From Siphonodentalium dalli (lineage: Eukaryota; Mollusca; Scaphopoda; Gadilida; Siphonodentaliidae), in NCBI GenBank assembly GCA_032622095.1, contig CP136064.1, positions 212,488,205 to 212,552,204 on the forward strand: DNA of 64,000 nt, written 5' to 3'. Below are positions 49,031-60,314 of this stretch, one piece after another. How positions within the stretch are numbered: the stretch's first letter is position 1; each line of letters starts with the position of its first letter. The position numbers and the translations under genes were made by a program. The notes beneath the pieces were generated by a model that had not been told where the DNA came from, made no database searches, and was given only the letters and a program-made list of their open reading frames with translations.

Positions 49031-49429
49031 ACTCTGAGAAAATGAAATTAATCTGATTTTAATGACCACTGAGTGATAATGTAAACAACAAGGGTGCTTC
49101 ATTGATAACACCATTAATCTCATTTAAATTATGGATGACATGAATACACTCCCTGGGGACTCTGCCTAAGGCTGCAGAAGCTATCTTTATCTCTCTATCT
49201 GCCTTGCCATGTGTCTATCAGTTCATAGGAGAGTTGCCTTGTAATGGGAATTTAAAAAACAAACAAACTTTATTTACCTGTGAGTTAGGATATGAGATAG
49301 GGTGGAATGCTGTTGGTTGGGGGCAGGGTGGGGTTCTGGGTCATGTGGGGGGGGGGGGGTGATATTTTTTTTTGTATGTTAAATTGATCAAGGAGTTCCT
49401 GAGTTTTTTATTATTTTTTGGGGAATTAT

Positions 49430-50240
49430 GGAACTATTTGACCCAGTGACCCCATTTGAACAAATCTGAACCCCAGTCATTCAATGACCCCACATACCAA
49501 ATATAAACTAAATCGGCATAATGGTTGTTGACAAGAAGTCGTTATAGAATTACCAAGGAGGAATATAGTTATGGGCCTGGTTTCGCAACTGTTTGACACA
49601 GTGACCTCATTGAACAAATCTGAATGACAGGTACCTAGGGAACATCCACACCAAATATGATCAAAATGCAAAAATGTAATTTTTTGGTTTTTAGAGTTAT
49701 GTCCCTGGCTCTGTCCCTATTTGACCCAGTGACCCAATTTGAACAAAATCGGATTCCCAGTCACCCAAGGTCCCTCGGTAGCAAATATAAGCTAAATCGG
49801 CCAAATATATTTTTAGAAGAAGTCATTGTAAGAATCACTATGAGTTATGGCCCTGGTTTCTCACTAATTGACCGGGTGACCTCATTTGAACAAATCTGAA
49901 CACCAGTCACCCAAGGACTCTCCATACCAAATATTAGCTAAATTGGTACAATGGTTATGGACAAGAAGTTGTTGTAAGAATTACTGTGGAGGAATAGAGT
50001 TATGGCCCTGGTTTCGCAACTATTTGACCCAGTGACCTCATTTGAACAAATCTGAATGAGAGTCACCTAGGGAACATACACACCAAATATGAACCAATTC
50101 GGTATGATGGTTAAGAGAAGATGTTTAAAAAATGTTGACGGACGGACAGACGGACAGACAGACAGACGGACAGACGGACGGACGGACGACGGACGAGGAG
50201 TGATGGACTATAGCTCCACCGGAGACTTTGTCTCAGGTGA
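49430..50240 (+). repeat. Tandem TTTGACCCAGTGACC-type repeat block
   Basis: Five units of about 145 bp (cores near 49438, 49592, 49722, 49869 and 50022), then GACGGACGGACAG repeats (50136-50200) and CTCCACCGGAGACTTTG. Confidence 0.8.
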
Positions 50241-50713
50241 GCTAAAAACATTGACCGAAAAATGTAGGAATAAAAGCTCGGACAAAATTATGCATGTTGC
50301 AAAAAAAGTTTCTAAGTCGAAAAAGGGGGATAACTCCAGCAAAAAATGTCGGACAGACGTCATAATCGCAGGTGTACAAGTTCCCATGGTACTAAATATC
50401 TGTGCCACGTTTTAAAAAATTGACCGAAAAATGTAGGAATAAAAGCTCAGACAAAAGTATACATGTTGCGAAAATTTTCTAAGTCGAAAATGGGTGGAAA
50501 ACTCCAGCAAAAAAGTCTGACAGACGTCATAATCGCAGGTGCACAGGTTCCCATGGTGGTTGATGTCTGTGCCAAGTTTCATGGAAATTGATCAAAAAAA
50601 CGACTGAGAAAACTCCGGACAAATATGTGTCCACGGACGGAGGACGGACGGACAAGCTGACTCCGTATACGGTAATACCCCCCCTAACTTCGTTGCGGGG
50701 GGTATAAAAACTA

Positions 50714-51634
50714 AACCAGTACGGAATTAAAGGCAATTTCCACTAAGTACCAAGATATTTCCTTTTCCATCAAATTTAAAGATGGACTAACTGATCACAT
50801 ACGGACCACTACAGGTGTGAAACAAGGGTATGTATTAAGCCCCAATCTATTCAACATATTTATTAACGATTTACCCAATGTACTGGACCAAAACATGTGA
50901 CCCAATTATCAATAAATATGCACGACACTGCTATTAGTTGTCTCATGTATGCAGATGATATAGTACTTGTTTCATTAAGTGCAGTCGGCCTACGCAATGC
51001 ACTAAAGAGGGTCAATTCATATTTTCAAAATGGCACCTTTCTGTAAACATAGAAAATTCTAGAGTCCTCGTATTTAATACAGGTGGAAAACTACTAAAGC
51101 AAGAGCCATTCAATATTGATGGGAATCCATTGGACCTTGTCACAGAATATCGATATTTGGGTATAAATATACTTGCTTCCGGAAAATTCAATCATGGGCA
51201 ACTTGCACAGAAAGGGAGAAAGGCGCTTTTTGCATTAAGGAGTCGCCTACCCCTCTCAGAAATGAATGCGGAAATCAATCTGAAACTATTTAATTCATTA
51301 ATTAAGCCCATAATTACATACGGAGCCGAAGTCTGGGGCGTGCTAACACTTAACACAGACCACCTAGGGTGTAACGTCCAACTCGGGGATCTTTATGACA
51401 ACAATCTAAGCAGTAAATTAGCGCTCCAATTCTGTAAACAAACACTGATAATTAACCGCCATAGTTCAAACATCGCCACACGTGGTGAATTAGGATCGTA
51501 TCCAATTGATATATTCATCATAATTCACATGGTCCGATTTTGGCTACATATTCTTGAATTGGACGATGATGCTATAGCATATAAATGTTATATGGATTCT
51601 TTCTGGGGACATAACTCGCTTTGGATGGAACGAT
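50714..51634 (+). pseudogene. LINE ORF2 piece: RT catalytic core (YADD) and thumb
   Basis: Reading resumes as QYGIKGNF, then needs a frame change before SIKFKDGLTDHIRTTTGVKQ. The block GYVLSPNLFNIFINDLPNVL is followed by a stop and then SCLMYADDIVLVS, the YADD catalytic box (near 50943-50980). From 51130 to 51634 the frame is open, with YRYLGINILASGKF, KPIITYGAEVWG and GELGSYPIDIFIIIHMVRFW. One deletion and at least one stop break the protein. It ends at a TTAA-flanked MITE. Confidence 0.88.
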
Positions 51635-51990
51635 TTAACCCTTTACCCAACAAACCGGCCAAAACCGGCCAAATAAAGATTCAACAGCCTAAAATATCTT
51701 CGGTCTGTCTCAATAGAACCATACAAATATGGATATCATTGGAACCGGCTCCTTGACCACATTGTGATAGTTACAGTTATACCCTGTGCCAATGCGTTCT
51801 CTTATATATGCGAGTATAGGTCGCCTCGCATATATAAGAGAATGCATTGGCCTTACATTCTTTAACAATTTTATAATTTTTAATGTGTTAAGCCAATGCA
51901 TTCTCTTATATATGCGAGGCGACCTACGGTCGACTCGCATATATAAGAGAATGCATTGGCACAGGGCCGTTCTGTTGGGTAAAGGGTTAA
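51635..51990. mobile_element. TTAA-flanked MITE inserted in the LINE
   Basis: TTAA at each end, then inverted termini CCCTTTACCCAACA. LINE coding resumes immediately after the right end (MNHIGFAHVWENQ). The interior holds two hairpins built from CATTCTCTTATATATGCGAG, shared with the MITEs at 25.3 and 30.1 kb. TTAA duplication and CCCTTT termini suggest piggyBac-type mobilisation. There is no transposase. Confidence 0.85.
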
Positions 51991-52064
51991 GTAGTCAATC
52001 ATGAATCACATTGGATTCGCCCATGTTTGGGAAAATCAGTCAACTACCAAAAATATAATTTTTA
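51991..52064 (+). pseudogene. LINE ORF2 piece: short segment between two insertions
   Basis: Encodes MNHIGFAHVWENQSTTKNII. It lies between the MITE on its left and the 34-bp inverted repeat of the next transposon on its right. It links the 51.1-kb and 57.2-kb parts of the LINE ORF. Confidence 0.75.
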
Positions 52065-52439
52065 AAGGAGAAGCCCTTCAACTGAACTATATGGATTAGA
52101 ATGCAAGCCCAGGAGGAGGCAACGAGCAATAAATTTAATATTCCATTTTGACGGGAATGTACTCTTCCAAACAGATTTCATGTAAATGTGATTTAGTCAT
52201 GAATCAGCTTTGATATGTTATGTGAAAGAGCTCATAAATTCAGATTCCAGCATTGCTCAAGCTTGTACCTCCCCCCCTTGTCTTTTGGAATAAACATCCC
52301 AGGCAGTGCCATACCATACGTGCCAGCTACTAGTAGAAACCGAGCAGTAGAGACTTCTTCTTCTGCTGCTGCTTTTTTCTCGTTTTCTGCGATGAGAGTG
52401 ATGTCTGTATTTACTATTTATATCTTCCCAAATAGAAAG

Positions 52440-54360
52440 CGCTATTGACGGTACGCGACAGCGAGTCTTCCTCACACAGAACAGCCTCCAAAGGCTCGGG
52501 TGCTATTGTCCCGGAGGATTGGTTGCCCGAATCTCAGAGAACGGCACTTTGCCTGCCACGGTCTGCTGATGCAGGACCAGGGGGTGCGAAATGGTACAGC
52601 CCGAGGACTGGTACAGTTGTGCAAAGTTTGTGTAATTCATTGTAACAAGATTTGACACATATCCTGTGATGAAGTTTTTACAAGAGATCGACCCGTGTCG
52701 TTTCCGTACGCAAAGCGAGTTCCCGAGGAACGACAGAATCCTTGACCGACAGTGGGAACCACCGTCGGCCCGAGATCCTTGCTCATTGTCGTCAAAGCCA
52801 TCAGACGCCAGGAGAATTAGAGAAACTAGAAAGCATGTCAGGATCGACGCCAGCAACAGAACAGCCTGCATCAGGTTGAGGTAAGGTACTAGAGGGAAGC
52901 CCACACTGGGAATGGCTCTAACGAGGAACAATTGCGCTCGCAGTTAGATTTTAAGGTGTTATTTCCCACCCCAAGGCCAGAATGGCGGAAAAAAGGGAAA
53001 TTGAAAGGATCCATTTGACCAGGGAAAGCCCCCCACCGAATCTCCCAAATACAGGTGGTCCTGACACGCTGACATAAACGTCAATGACATACCACTAGGA
53101 TCCCCTGACGGCAGAGGAGCAGGCCTGGACGTATCACTTGGGATGACGTTTCCAGGGGGACAAGACCGACCCTCGTAATGGAGTGGGCCACGGCGCCGTG
53201 GGGAAGCGTCAGAAGGCCAGTTGGCTGGTGCGCTTTGTGCGGCACGGGACAACGAGGCTTCCCCACCCAGAACAGTCGCCAAAGGCGCGGGTGCTTGTGT
53301 CCTGGAGGATTGGTTGCCCGAATCTCCGGAGGACGGTACCCTGCCTCCCACGGTCTGCAGAAGACGGGGCTTGCAGCATGACCAGGGGGGGACCGAATGG
53401 TTCCTGCCCGAGTTAAGACTGGTACGTTTGCTCAAAATGTAAAACCATGGACCAATGGGCCCTCAACCAACTATGACAATATCGCGTATAATCATGAGCA
53501 ACCCGTACGGCCATCAAAGTCGAATCTCGTTCGACTATAAGCAAGACAAGACATTCTGTTAGTTATTAGCAAGCATAATATACAAAACATTTGTTAGTTA
53601 TTGCAAAACAAGGTTAATAAGGTAAATTCCGTTATTTACTATGGCCACGTGATCTTACCTGCTAGAAATTAAACCGCAGGTAAGATACTGTCTTTTCTCG
53701 GCGAAGAGGACGATGAGATCCGATTTCTCCTGTGCAAGAACATAGCGGTGTCCTTGCTTACGGTGAGGAGAACGTTTTATACACTTACGGAAAGTCCGCA
53801 GATGGTGGAGCAGGCCTGGAATATCCCGAGGGAGTATGAATCCAGGGGGACAAGACCCACTCTCGTAATGGAGTGGGCCACGGACCGTGGGGAAGAGTCA
53901 GAAGTCTCAGTCCTTCCCAGGAGACAGGAGACAGGAGCAATTGTTCACGCAGCCGTATGCAATTGTAATTTTCTAATTCACGAATATTAAACTGTGCACT
54001 GTTCCCTCTTGACAAAATGTGCATGGTCACAGTAATCGTTGATTCAATATTAAACTATTGGAAGGGATATTTAAAACCGTTCCCATCGCAGTTAAATTAT
54101 GGGAATGTGAAAGTGCCATGGAACATGCATGTTTTGAGGTCTATCCCACAATGACATTGAATTTGAGAAAAACACAACTGATGATTATACAGGCGCAAGT
54201 ACATCCGTCTTCTGAATTGCGAGAGCAAATGAGAGCTCGAGCTGCGTTTACATCTGGGAAGAACTGAAGTCTGGTTGGCTGGCGCGCTGTTAGTGGCACA
54301 TGATGAGTCTTCCCCACCCTAAGGCTCAGGAGCTGTGGCATTCGCCCTTTAAGATTTGTT
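52440..54360. repeat. Diverged GC-rich duplicate blocks inside the transposon
   Basis: GGATTGGTTGCCCGAATCTC occurs near 52516 and near 53307, each followed by a CACGGTCTGC segment and then a CCAGGGGG segment. TCGTAATGGAGTGGGCCACG occurs near 53173 and near 53864, each preceded by CCAGGGGGACAAGACC. A third, weaker match (TTGGCTGGCGCGCTG) lies near 54276. The blocks repeat in mixed order, so this is scrambled duplication rather than a clean array. Confidence 0.7.
52503..52871 (-). CDS. Hypothetical secreted-type ORF inside the 5.1-kb transposon
   Basis: From the internal Met at 52871 the frame starts MQAVLLLASILTCFLVSLIL, a convincing signal peptide or membrane anchor. A Cys- and Arg-containing segment follows (SHCRSRILSF, NSLCVRKRHG, SISCKNF). 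The frame stays open about 122 codons and may start up to 20 codons earlier at 52931. The lower part lies in GC-rich repeat DNA also found at 53.3 kb, so only the first 60-80 residues may have been coding. I recognise no family; it could be a captured host exon or chance. Confidence 0.25.
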   Translation of the reverse strand: MQAVLLLASILTCFLVSLILLASDGFDDNEQGSRADGGSHCRSRILSFLGNSLCVRKRHGSISCKNFITGYVSNLVTMNYTNFAQLYQSSGCTISHPLVLHQQTVAGKVPFSEIRATNPPGQ

Positions 54361-54399
54361 TGCCAAATCAACGATGGTAGCACCCCGCCAGTCACTGGT

Positions 54400-55060
54400 A
54401 CTAGGCAGTGGTCATGCACAATATAAAGGCGTCTTGCGGAACGGCGCTTTATATGTGTGATGATACAAATGCTTTCATTTGTGTTATTCATTTAGGTTTT
54501 CTATTCACCAGATAATCATATGGATATGTAGTAATAGAAGGAGAAGAGCCATGTTTTGGACTCTTTTCTGTCGGTTGTCGGGTTGTGCTTAGGTACCCAT
54601 AGGTTACACAAACTGTTATATTCAGTATCACGAGAGCCACATACACTTTGACGCGACCTAGATTTCACAACCTCCAGGTGAACCAAACCATCGTTCGCCT
54701 CCAATATGCAGGCCTGCAGTGGTCGTGCGCAATATAAATATAAACGCTGTTTATGTAACTGCACTTAATATGTGTGACAATACAAATGCTGTCCTTTCTG
54801 TTATTTGCCCGATAATCAATTGGATATGAGGCAATAGAAGGAAAAGAGCCATGTGTTGGTCTCTGATGGAAATTATAGTGGCAACGGCCCTGCGCAATAT
54901 AAATGCATTTCATGTGACTGTGCTTTATACGTGAGTGAAGGCTATTTGACATTTGAACTTTTCTATATGTGGAAATAGAAGGTAGAGAGCCAAGTGATGG
55001 ACTGTTGGAAAGGCTATTGGCAGTGCATCGGGGGCACATGACAATATAAATGCATAGTAG
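54400..55060. repeat. Three to four diverged tandem units, 150-300 bp
   Basis: AATAGAAGGAGAAGAGCCAT near 54533, AATAGAAGGAAAAGAGCCAT near 54831 and AATAGAAGGTAGAGAGCCA near 54973 mark the units. Each follows or precedes a GCGCAATATAAA-type motif (near 54416, 54725, 54893 and 55041). Confidence 0.7.
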
Positions 55061-57158
55061 TTCACCTTGACTATTCACGGATTGAAAGCGCAGAAGTATG
55101 TCGGTATCAGTGAAAATTTACGCCATATTGATATAGTCAGTTCGTATGTCATTGAGCCTTTGAGGCACTGATACCCTTGTACTAGTATGGAACAATTATG
55201 GCTGGCCATACATGTTTTTAAACTCACCATTTTGTATCATTGAAATTCGTAATTTGAATGTATCGACAAACACTAATGTCTGAGGATAACAGTTCAGATG
55301 TTGTCTATTTGGTACAGTGAACACATGGAAATGTCAAACATCAAAATCATCAAAAGTATAAACATTGATTGACTGAAAATTTATTGAGACACTGGCTAGC
55401 CAATGAATCATTTCAACACTGCGACCAAGCTAGGTCACACAGATATGGTGACTTGCCACAAGTAGGCCAGCCAAAGGCTCTCATCCAAAATTTCTCCAAA
55501 GAGATCTGACCACGGACGGAAGTATCCTTGGATATTTAAGCAAACTATAGCTGAAGGTTCAGGCTACTGCACTTGCATATCTGTACAGTCATGGAACAGG
55601 GAAGCCCATTCCGCAAAATGCATTGAGTGATTGCAAAGAAACAGACACAATTGTCGCCAAAATAACGACAGAGTACCGATATGAATTGATGGAGATCGCC
55701 ATTCGACAATGGGAACTCAGGCTTCAAGATTCGACGAGAATCACCGAATCGATTCCCGTAATGATGCTCACAAAACTTTACAATTTTCAGTGCCTTATGA
55801 CTGACATGATTCAGCATTTGATTCTCGTAAAATTAAATGTATTTGGAGCCCTGGAACTTGAAATGAAAATCCTTGGTGCCCAATCTTGTGTCAGATAATC
55901 CTAGTCCCCAATCAAACCAGTTGCACGATGCGTAGCAAGCGGACACTGTCAGTAATACTGGACAGGCATGTAAAGAAAGAGACTATTCAAGGGACACAGC
56001 ATTATTTGAACACAGGCCATATAATACTATATGTTATAACAAACATAATCTCATTGTTTCTAACGATTGTTCCGATAATACAATGAGGGAAAGGAAATGG
56101 AATCGCAAGAACAGAGTCAGAATTTCAAATAAATATCTTGAAGTCGATGTAACGTTTGCGACGTTCCAAGTATCCAAATACGAGCCCTCATGTTAATAGT
56201 AATACATTCGGGCTAGCTAAGATTTGCAAATATTAATCGGTAAGCACAATTAATTATAACGACATGTTGTATATGTACAATGATGTTCTGTGATAATCAT
56301 TTACCAAATGTCGGTTAAGTTCCAGTCACTCAACTTCAACTTACAATTAGTTGAGGCAAAAGAAATTTCATTGGAATACAAGTTCTATCTTGTTTATTAA
56401 TACATGTAAATTATCGCCAAAGGAGACATTTCTGTCCTGGCCAACATTCTGCGCACTAACAGAGCTGTTGCATATACGATTAGGTAGTGTACATGAAATG
56501 AACGTAGCGACAAGTCGACTTCATGAAATATAGTTAGCACGAAATTAGGAGACTTCGCATACCGTACCACGTGGACTCAGAAATCGGACGATTCATGCCA
56601 CCGTATATGTTGCACAATAATGCAATATAGGTTTGCTACAAGTAAACGATGTGCGTCTGTAGTCATTGTCAAAATGGCCATAAATGGCGAAGTTCTCAAC
56701 GTGATTTTGTCAATTCCAACAGATTCCAATCCCAAAATTTTCGAGATAAAATGTGTCGATAAAACACGGAATTTTTATAAATAGCGTTGCGCATACTACG
56801 AAACGAAGAGTTTCTGCGTGAACTTAAAAATATTAAACGACCGGGTAAGCAACGGAAAAATTGCAAGTTCGTTATCAACAATACATATTGAGTTGATAAA
56901 CTCGCAATAGAGAAATACTTCCTTTAGTTAAAACCACGTCTGATAGGTCCAAGGAGAGAAATAAAACTGGCTAGATGAATTGTTAAGAGTGCGGGATTTG
57001 CACGGGACTCATTCATGCGTGGGCTAATCCGAGCGCTGATTGACCGGAGTCGCTGATTGACCGGAGTAAGCAAATAAACGGACAATAAATTTTAACCCTC
57101 CTGATAACACAAGGCCGAGGATAATAATCCATATAGTTCAGTTGAAGGGCTTCTCCTT

Positions 57159-57697
57159 GGCGGAAACACGCATCTCTAGTCTATTCAATAAAGACAAAAC
57201 TAGAGACAATGTACCATCAGTGGTGGTCATCCAGACTTGAAACCGATGGAAAACTTTATTTCTATCGGAAATTCAAGCGTGAGTTTAAGTTTGAGAACTA
57301 TCTTCTATCCCCAAATACCACAGATGAGCTAATGGCGCTTACCCGGCTCAAGATAAGCGCTCACTCATTGTCGATAGAAACTGATAGGCATAAACGTGAC
57401 GTCAATGGCAAAGCGCCTGCCAGAAATCTTCGAAAATGCCAGACGTGCGATGCAGAAACAGAGGATGAAGCACACTTCATCTTACATTGCCCAACATATC
57501 GAACGTTAAGACGGGAATTATTTGAAAGCATTGCGAATATTAGTAGCATTGACTGCAATAACGTAACTGAAGAATATTTCCTTAACATTATCTTCCGTTC
57601 ATTCGATCACGACATCACGCAGAATATCGTAAGGTATATATATACCGCATTCGAGCAACGAAAGAACTTAGTGTCTAATGCCAACCTCAAGCAGTAA
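57159..57697 (+). pseudogene. LINE ORF2 piece: C-terminal domain
   Basis: Resumes as KHASLVYSIKTKLETMYHQW and is open to the stop at 57697. It carries CQTCDAETEDEAHFILHCP and then TYRTLRRELFESI. The C-x2-C...H-x4-C arrangement is the terminal zinc-knuckle-like motif of many invertebrate LINEs; a relative is at 38.84 kb. Confidence 0.88.
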
Positions 57698-58003
57698 CGA
57701 TTTACCCTATACACTTACGTCAGTTGTATAGCCTTGGCGTACCACATTCAGCCTTCATAATTGGCTACGGCAATCAGCATTGCCGAAGCAATTTGCTGAA
57801 GCAAACTGGGGCACGGCATACTGTTGCCGTAGCGGATTGCCGAAGCCAAACAATCTGAATTTAGAGGGCTGCACATTACAGTACTTACGTAAATATTTGT
57901 TTTATTGTCTATGTGAAATGTTCATGTATATGTTTCATTTGTGCTTTATGTTAACCTTCAATGTTGAAGTTGTGACAATAAAATCTTATCTTATCTTATC
58001 TTA
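57698..58003 (+). mobile_element. LINE 3' UTR and TTATC tail
   Basis: A non-coding tail after the ORF stop contains GTTGTGACAATAAAATC and three or more TTATC repeats, which mark the LINE 3' end. Confidence 0.75.
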
Positions 58004-60131
58004 CATGTATTTGTATGTCGTTATTTGACATTCTTACCAGAAAAGCCTATATTGCGTTACTCAGCTCAATCAAATAATATATTTTTAAATTTGTTTTAAT
58101 TTAAAACTTAACACGATATAAATATATAAAATAAACATTTTGGGCTCCAACATGTCGTGTCCAAATCTGATCAACATCTGTATACAGCATATGTTATCCG
58201 GGAAATGGAATATGCATGGTTTCAAGACCATTTATCTTTCATGACAACTCAAATGATCCGATGGACAGTGGCGTAGGAGCGGGTACGGCCGGACGGTTTT
58301 GGCCGTACCAATATTCGCAGCTGTGAAGTTTTTTGTTGTTACACGCGTGGGAAAGGTGCGATTGGCGATAGTCATAAAACACAGAATGTGAATCTTCTAC
58401 GATGCCATGCTGCTTAATTTATAGTTCTTATCGAAGAAACGTCGTTGACTATATCATGTTATCCCTATCCGTCTTCGATAATTAAGGCCCCGGGCCATAA
58501 ATTCCCAGCATGACATATAATATGTATCTCAAATTCCCTTTCCCTGCTTCTCCCATAATTTAATTTAACTTAATTTATTTATAGTGTACTGCTCTTTTAC
58601 TGTCTCAAGTTAGCAGATATGTGACTGTGTCAAGTTAGTAAAAATGTCAATATTAAGATAGAAGACATGTGTACCACATTGCGGCCATGATTCCTGGAAC
58701 AACCATACATGTATGTCTCATCTATTATTCAAGCTCTATATATTCATTGGTATGATATATATCTCTTCCATTCAGCAAAATTAATTATCCATCGTCGTTC
58801 CTGTATTCGTGGAATTTTCTTTTGGAGGAGTAATTTTATCGTGGAACACCGCTTTAAGTTTTGCAGAACATTGGTGATTAATTTGTACTGCAACATTGTT
58901 TGTCTTATTTGTGTGACACGTGCGTCGGGACATGATTCATTCAGATGCTATATATGCATGGTTGTTATACCGGTGAGTATTGATGCATGTTTCATTATTT
59001 TCTCCCAGCATGTGTAATGTAACATTGGTTACGCCAAAATGCACCAGAAAGCGCCATTTCAATATTGAATATTTAAAAAATTCCCAATTTTGGAAGGGGG
59101 GACAACCATCCCCCCTTCTCGGCGCTCCACGAGCCTCGGAGCCGCGCAAGCGCGGCTATGGAATTATGCCTATGGGCCGTAGGAATACTTATAACCTTCC
59201 TACGCCTCTGCCGATGGACAGGCCCAAGTTGGGATACTATACATAGTTCCTGTAATCCCGTTTGTGTATGCGTCATTCCCAAGTCACGATGCGCAATTTT
59301 GCCTGCTGTGCGCGACAGGGTGAAGCGTACATGCGCAGAAGAGTTTCCGTTTGCAATGACTCAAATCAAACTCCATTGACTCCAAAGTTTCAAACTGCTT
59401 ACTTTCATGAACTTCACACATAGTGGCAATGTCACAAAATATGAAATGATGTCATTAAATACTTTTCATATCATGTCATAGAAATTAAGTTTAATGAACC
59501 TCCTTCGTAATCTGATACTGAGTTATCTCACTGACGATATAAAATCATCGCCGGGACATTTGCCCCCATTTTTGTTCGTACCTCCCACTGATCGGTGTTA
59601 GAAAAAGATTTGATTCGATATTTGATTCAATTTTGAATCATTATCATGATTCGATTCAAGATTCGAGATGTTGATATTGCCGATTCGTCGGGCCCTAATT
59701 AAGTAATGCCTGCAATATTTATTTTTCAATGTTATAAAACTTCCCTGTCACAACATCAAAAAGTTCACAGGTTTTGTACTGGTGTAATATGAACTCTCTC
59801 TCTCACAGCTGTACTGACACTACTGACTGTATTGTGATAATTGTCGTGTAGACTGTACCGGTAGTATAAAAGTCTCAAGATTCGTGGCATGATCTAACTT
59901 TTTTGTATGTCACATTTTTGTTTCCAATTTGCGATACATTTCAAATCAATAAATCATTTATTTTAGCTGACAATCAAAATAAGCTATATGTCATTTAATT
60001 GTAAAGCCCATTTTTGTTTAATGAAAACCCTCACATCTTCGTCAAACGTGGACATTTCTGTATTTTTTGCTCTGCAACTTTCTTGAAAATGTGTTACAGA
60101 AGGGTATTCCCAAAATCTATTTTTATTCTGA
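58004..60131. other. Intergenic DNA between the LINE and the BSDC1 promoter
   Basis: No coding signal. 59080-59160 is GC-rich with two hairpins (GGGGGGACAACCATCCCCCC and AGCCGCGCAAGCGCGGCT). Confidence 0.6.
60035..60055 (-). CDS. Candidate first coding exon of the FKBP6-like gene
   Basis: A seven-codon exon encoding MSTFDED has A at -3 of its ATG and ends at a GTGAGG donor in phase 0. That is the phase the exon at 35855-36023 requires. It lies 260 bases from the BSDC1 start on the opposite strand, beside CCAAT and CRE sites. It implies a 24-kb first intron. This is a pattern match only; a nearer exon could have been missed. Confidence 0.3.
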
Positions 60132-60271
60132 TGACGTTTAATTGGCTGACCAATCAAATAAATCGAAATGAGAGTCCATTCGATTGGTTTTGTGTACAAA
60201 ATGCGACCAATGACGTCACTCAGAACCCATTATCTCCCATTTTCGTGTTATGATTTTGATATGCGGAAGTG
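60132..60271 (+). promoter_or_regulatory. CCAAT/CRE/ETS promoter upstream of BSDC1
   Basis: Four CCAAT boxes lie at 60141-60145 (ATTGG), 60150-60154, 60183-60187 (ATTGG) and 60207-60211. A perfect palindromic CRE (TGACGTCA) is at 60211-60218, a half CRE (TGACGTTT) at 60132-60139, and CGGAAGTG (ETS/GABP type) at 60264-60271. No TATA box stands out. CCAAT boxes in both orientations with CRE and ETS sites are typical of TATA-less, often bidirectional, housekeeping promoters. Confidence 0.6.
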
Positions 60272-60314
60272 AATGAGACAAAGTTTAAAAAAAAGAAGCT
60301 GGATAAACACGACT

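Larger units (their letters stand above)
46599..50707. mobile_element. 4.1-kb insertion in the LINE, 6-bp AAACTA duplication
   Basis: AAACTA occurs at 46593-46598 and at 50708-50713, and removing one copy plus the insert restores the LINE reading frame (...VLKLNQYGIKGNF). The insert starts GAGGTGTGACTGTCCC and ends GCGGGGGGTATAA. It has no clear terminal inverted repeats. Related motifs (CGGACAGACGTCATAATCGC, GTTCCCATGGTACTAAATAT) occur near both of its ends, at about 46850-46905 and 50350-50405. Inside are tandem 'TTTGACCCAGTGACC' units and a foldback cluster. No coding region was seen. Confidence 0.75.
52065..57158. mobile_element. 5.1-kb DNA transposon with 34-bp perfect terminal inverted repeats
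   Basis: The left end starts AAGGAGAAGCCCTTCAACTG and continues to 52098. Its exact reverse complement ends at 57158. The element interrupts LINE coding DNA. No target duplication is obvious (flanks ATTTTTA and GGCGGAAA). The interior is unusual: GC-rich diverged repeats (52440-54360), three or four diverged units (54400-55050), then ordinary AT-rich DNA. No transposase was recognised, so it is non-autonomous or has captured foreign sequence. Confidence 0.8.
45744..58003 (+). mobile_element. LINE (non-LTR retrotransposon) split by three insertions
   Basis: One LINE copy can be followed in four pieces in order: 45744-46598, 50714-51634, 51991-52064 and 57159-58003. Open reading frames at the borders continue each other in sequence and sense. 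The 3' end carries a TTATC-type repeat (57980-58003) after GACAATAAAATC. The clade is not determined. The reverse transcriptase and the terminal C-x2-C...H-x4-C motif fit LINEs widespread in marine invertebrates. The copy has stops and frame breaks and is dead. Confidence 0.85.

Noticed and set aside
55623-55898. 91-codon frame in the 5.1-kb transposon
   Set aside because: No family resemblance to a transposase or host protein was seen.
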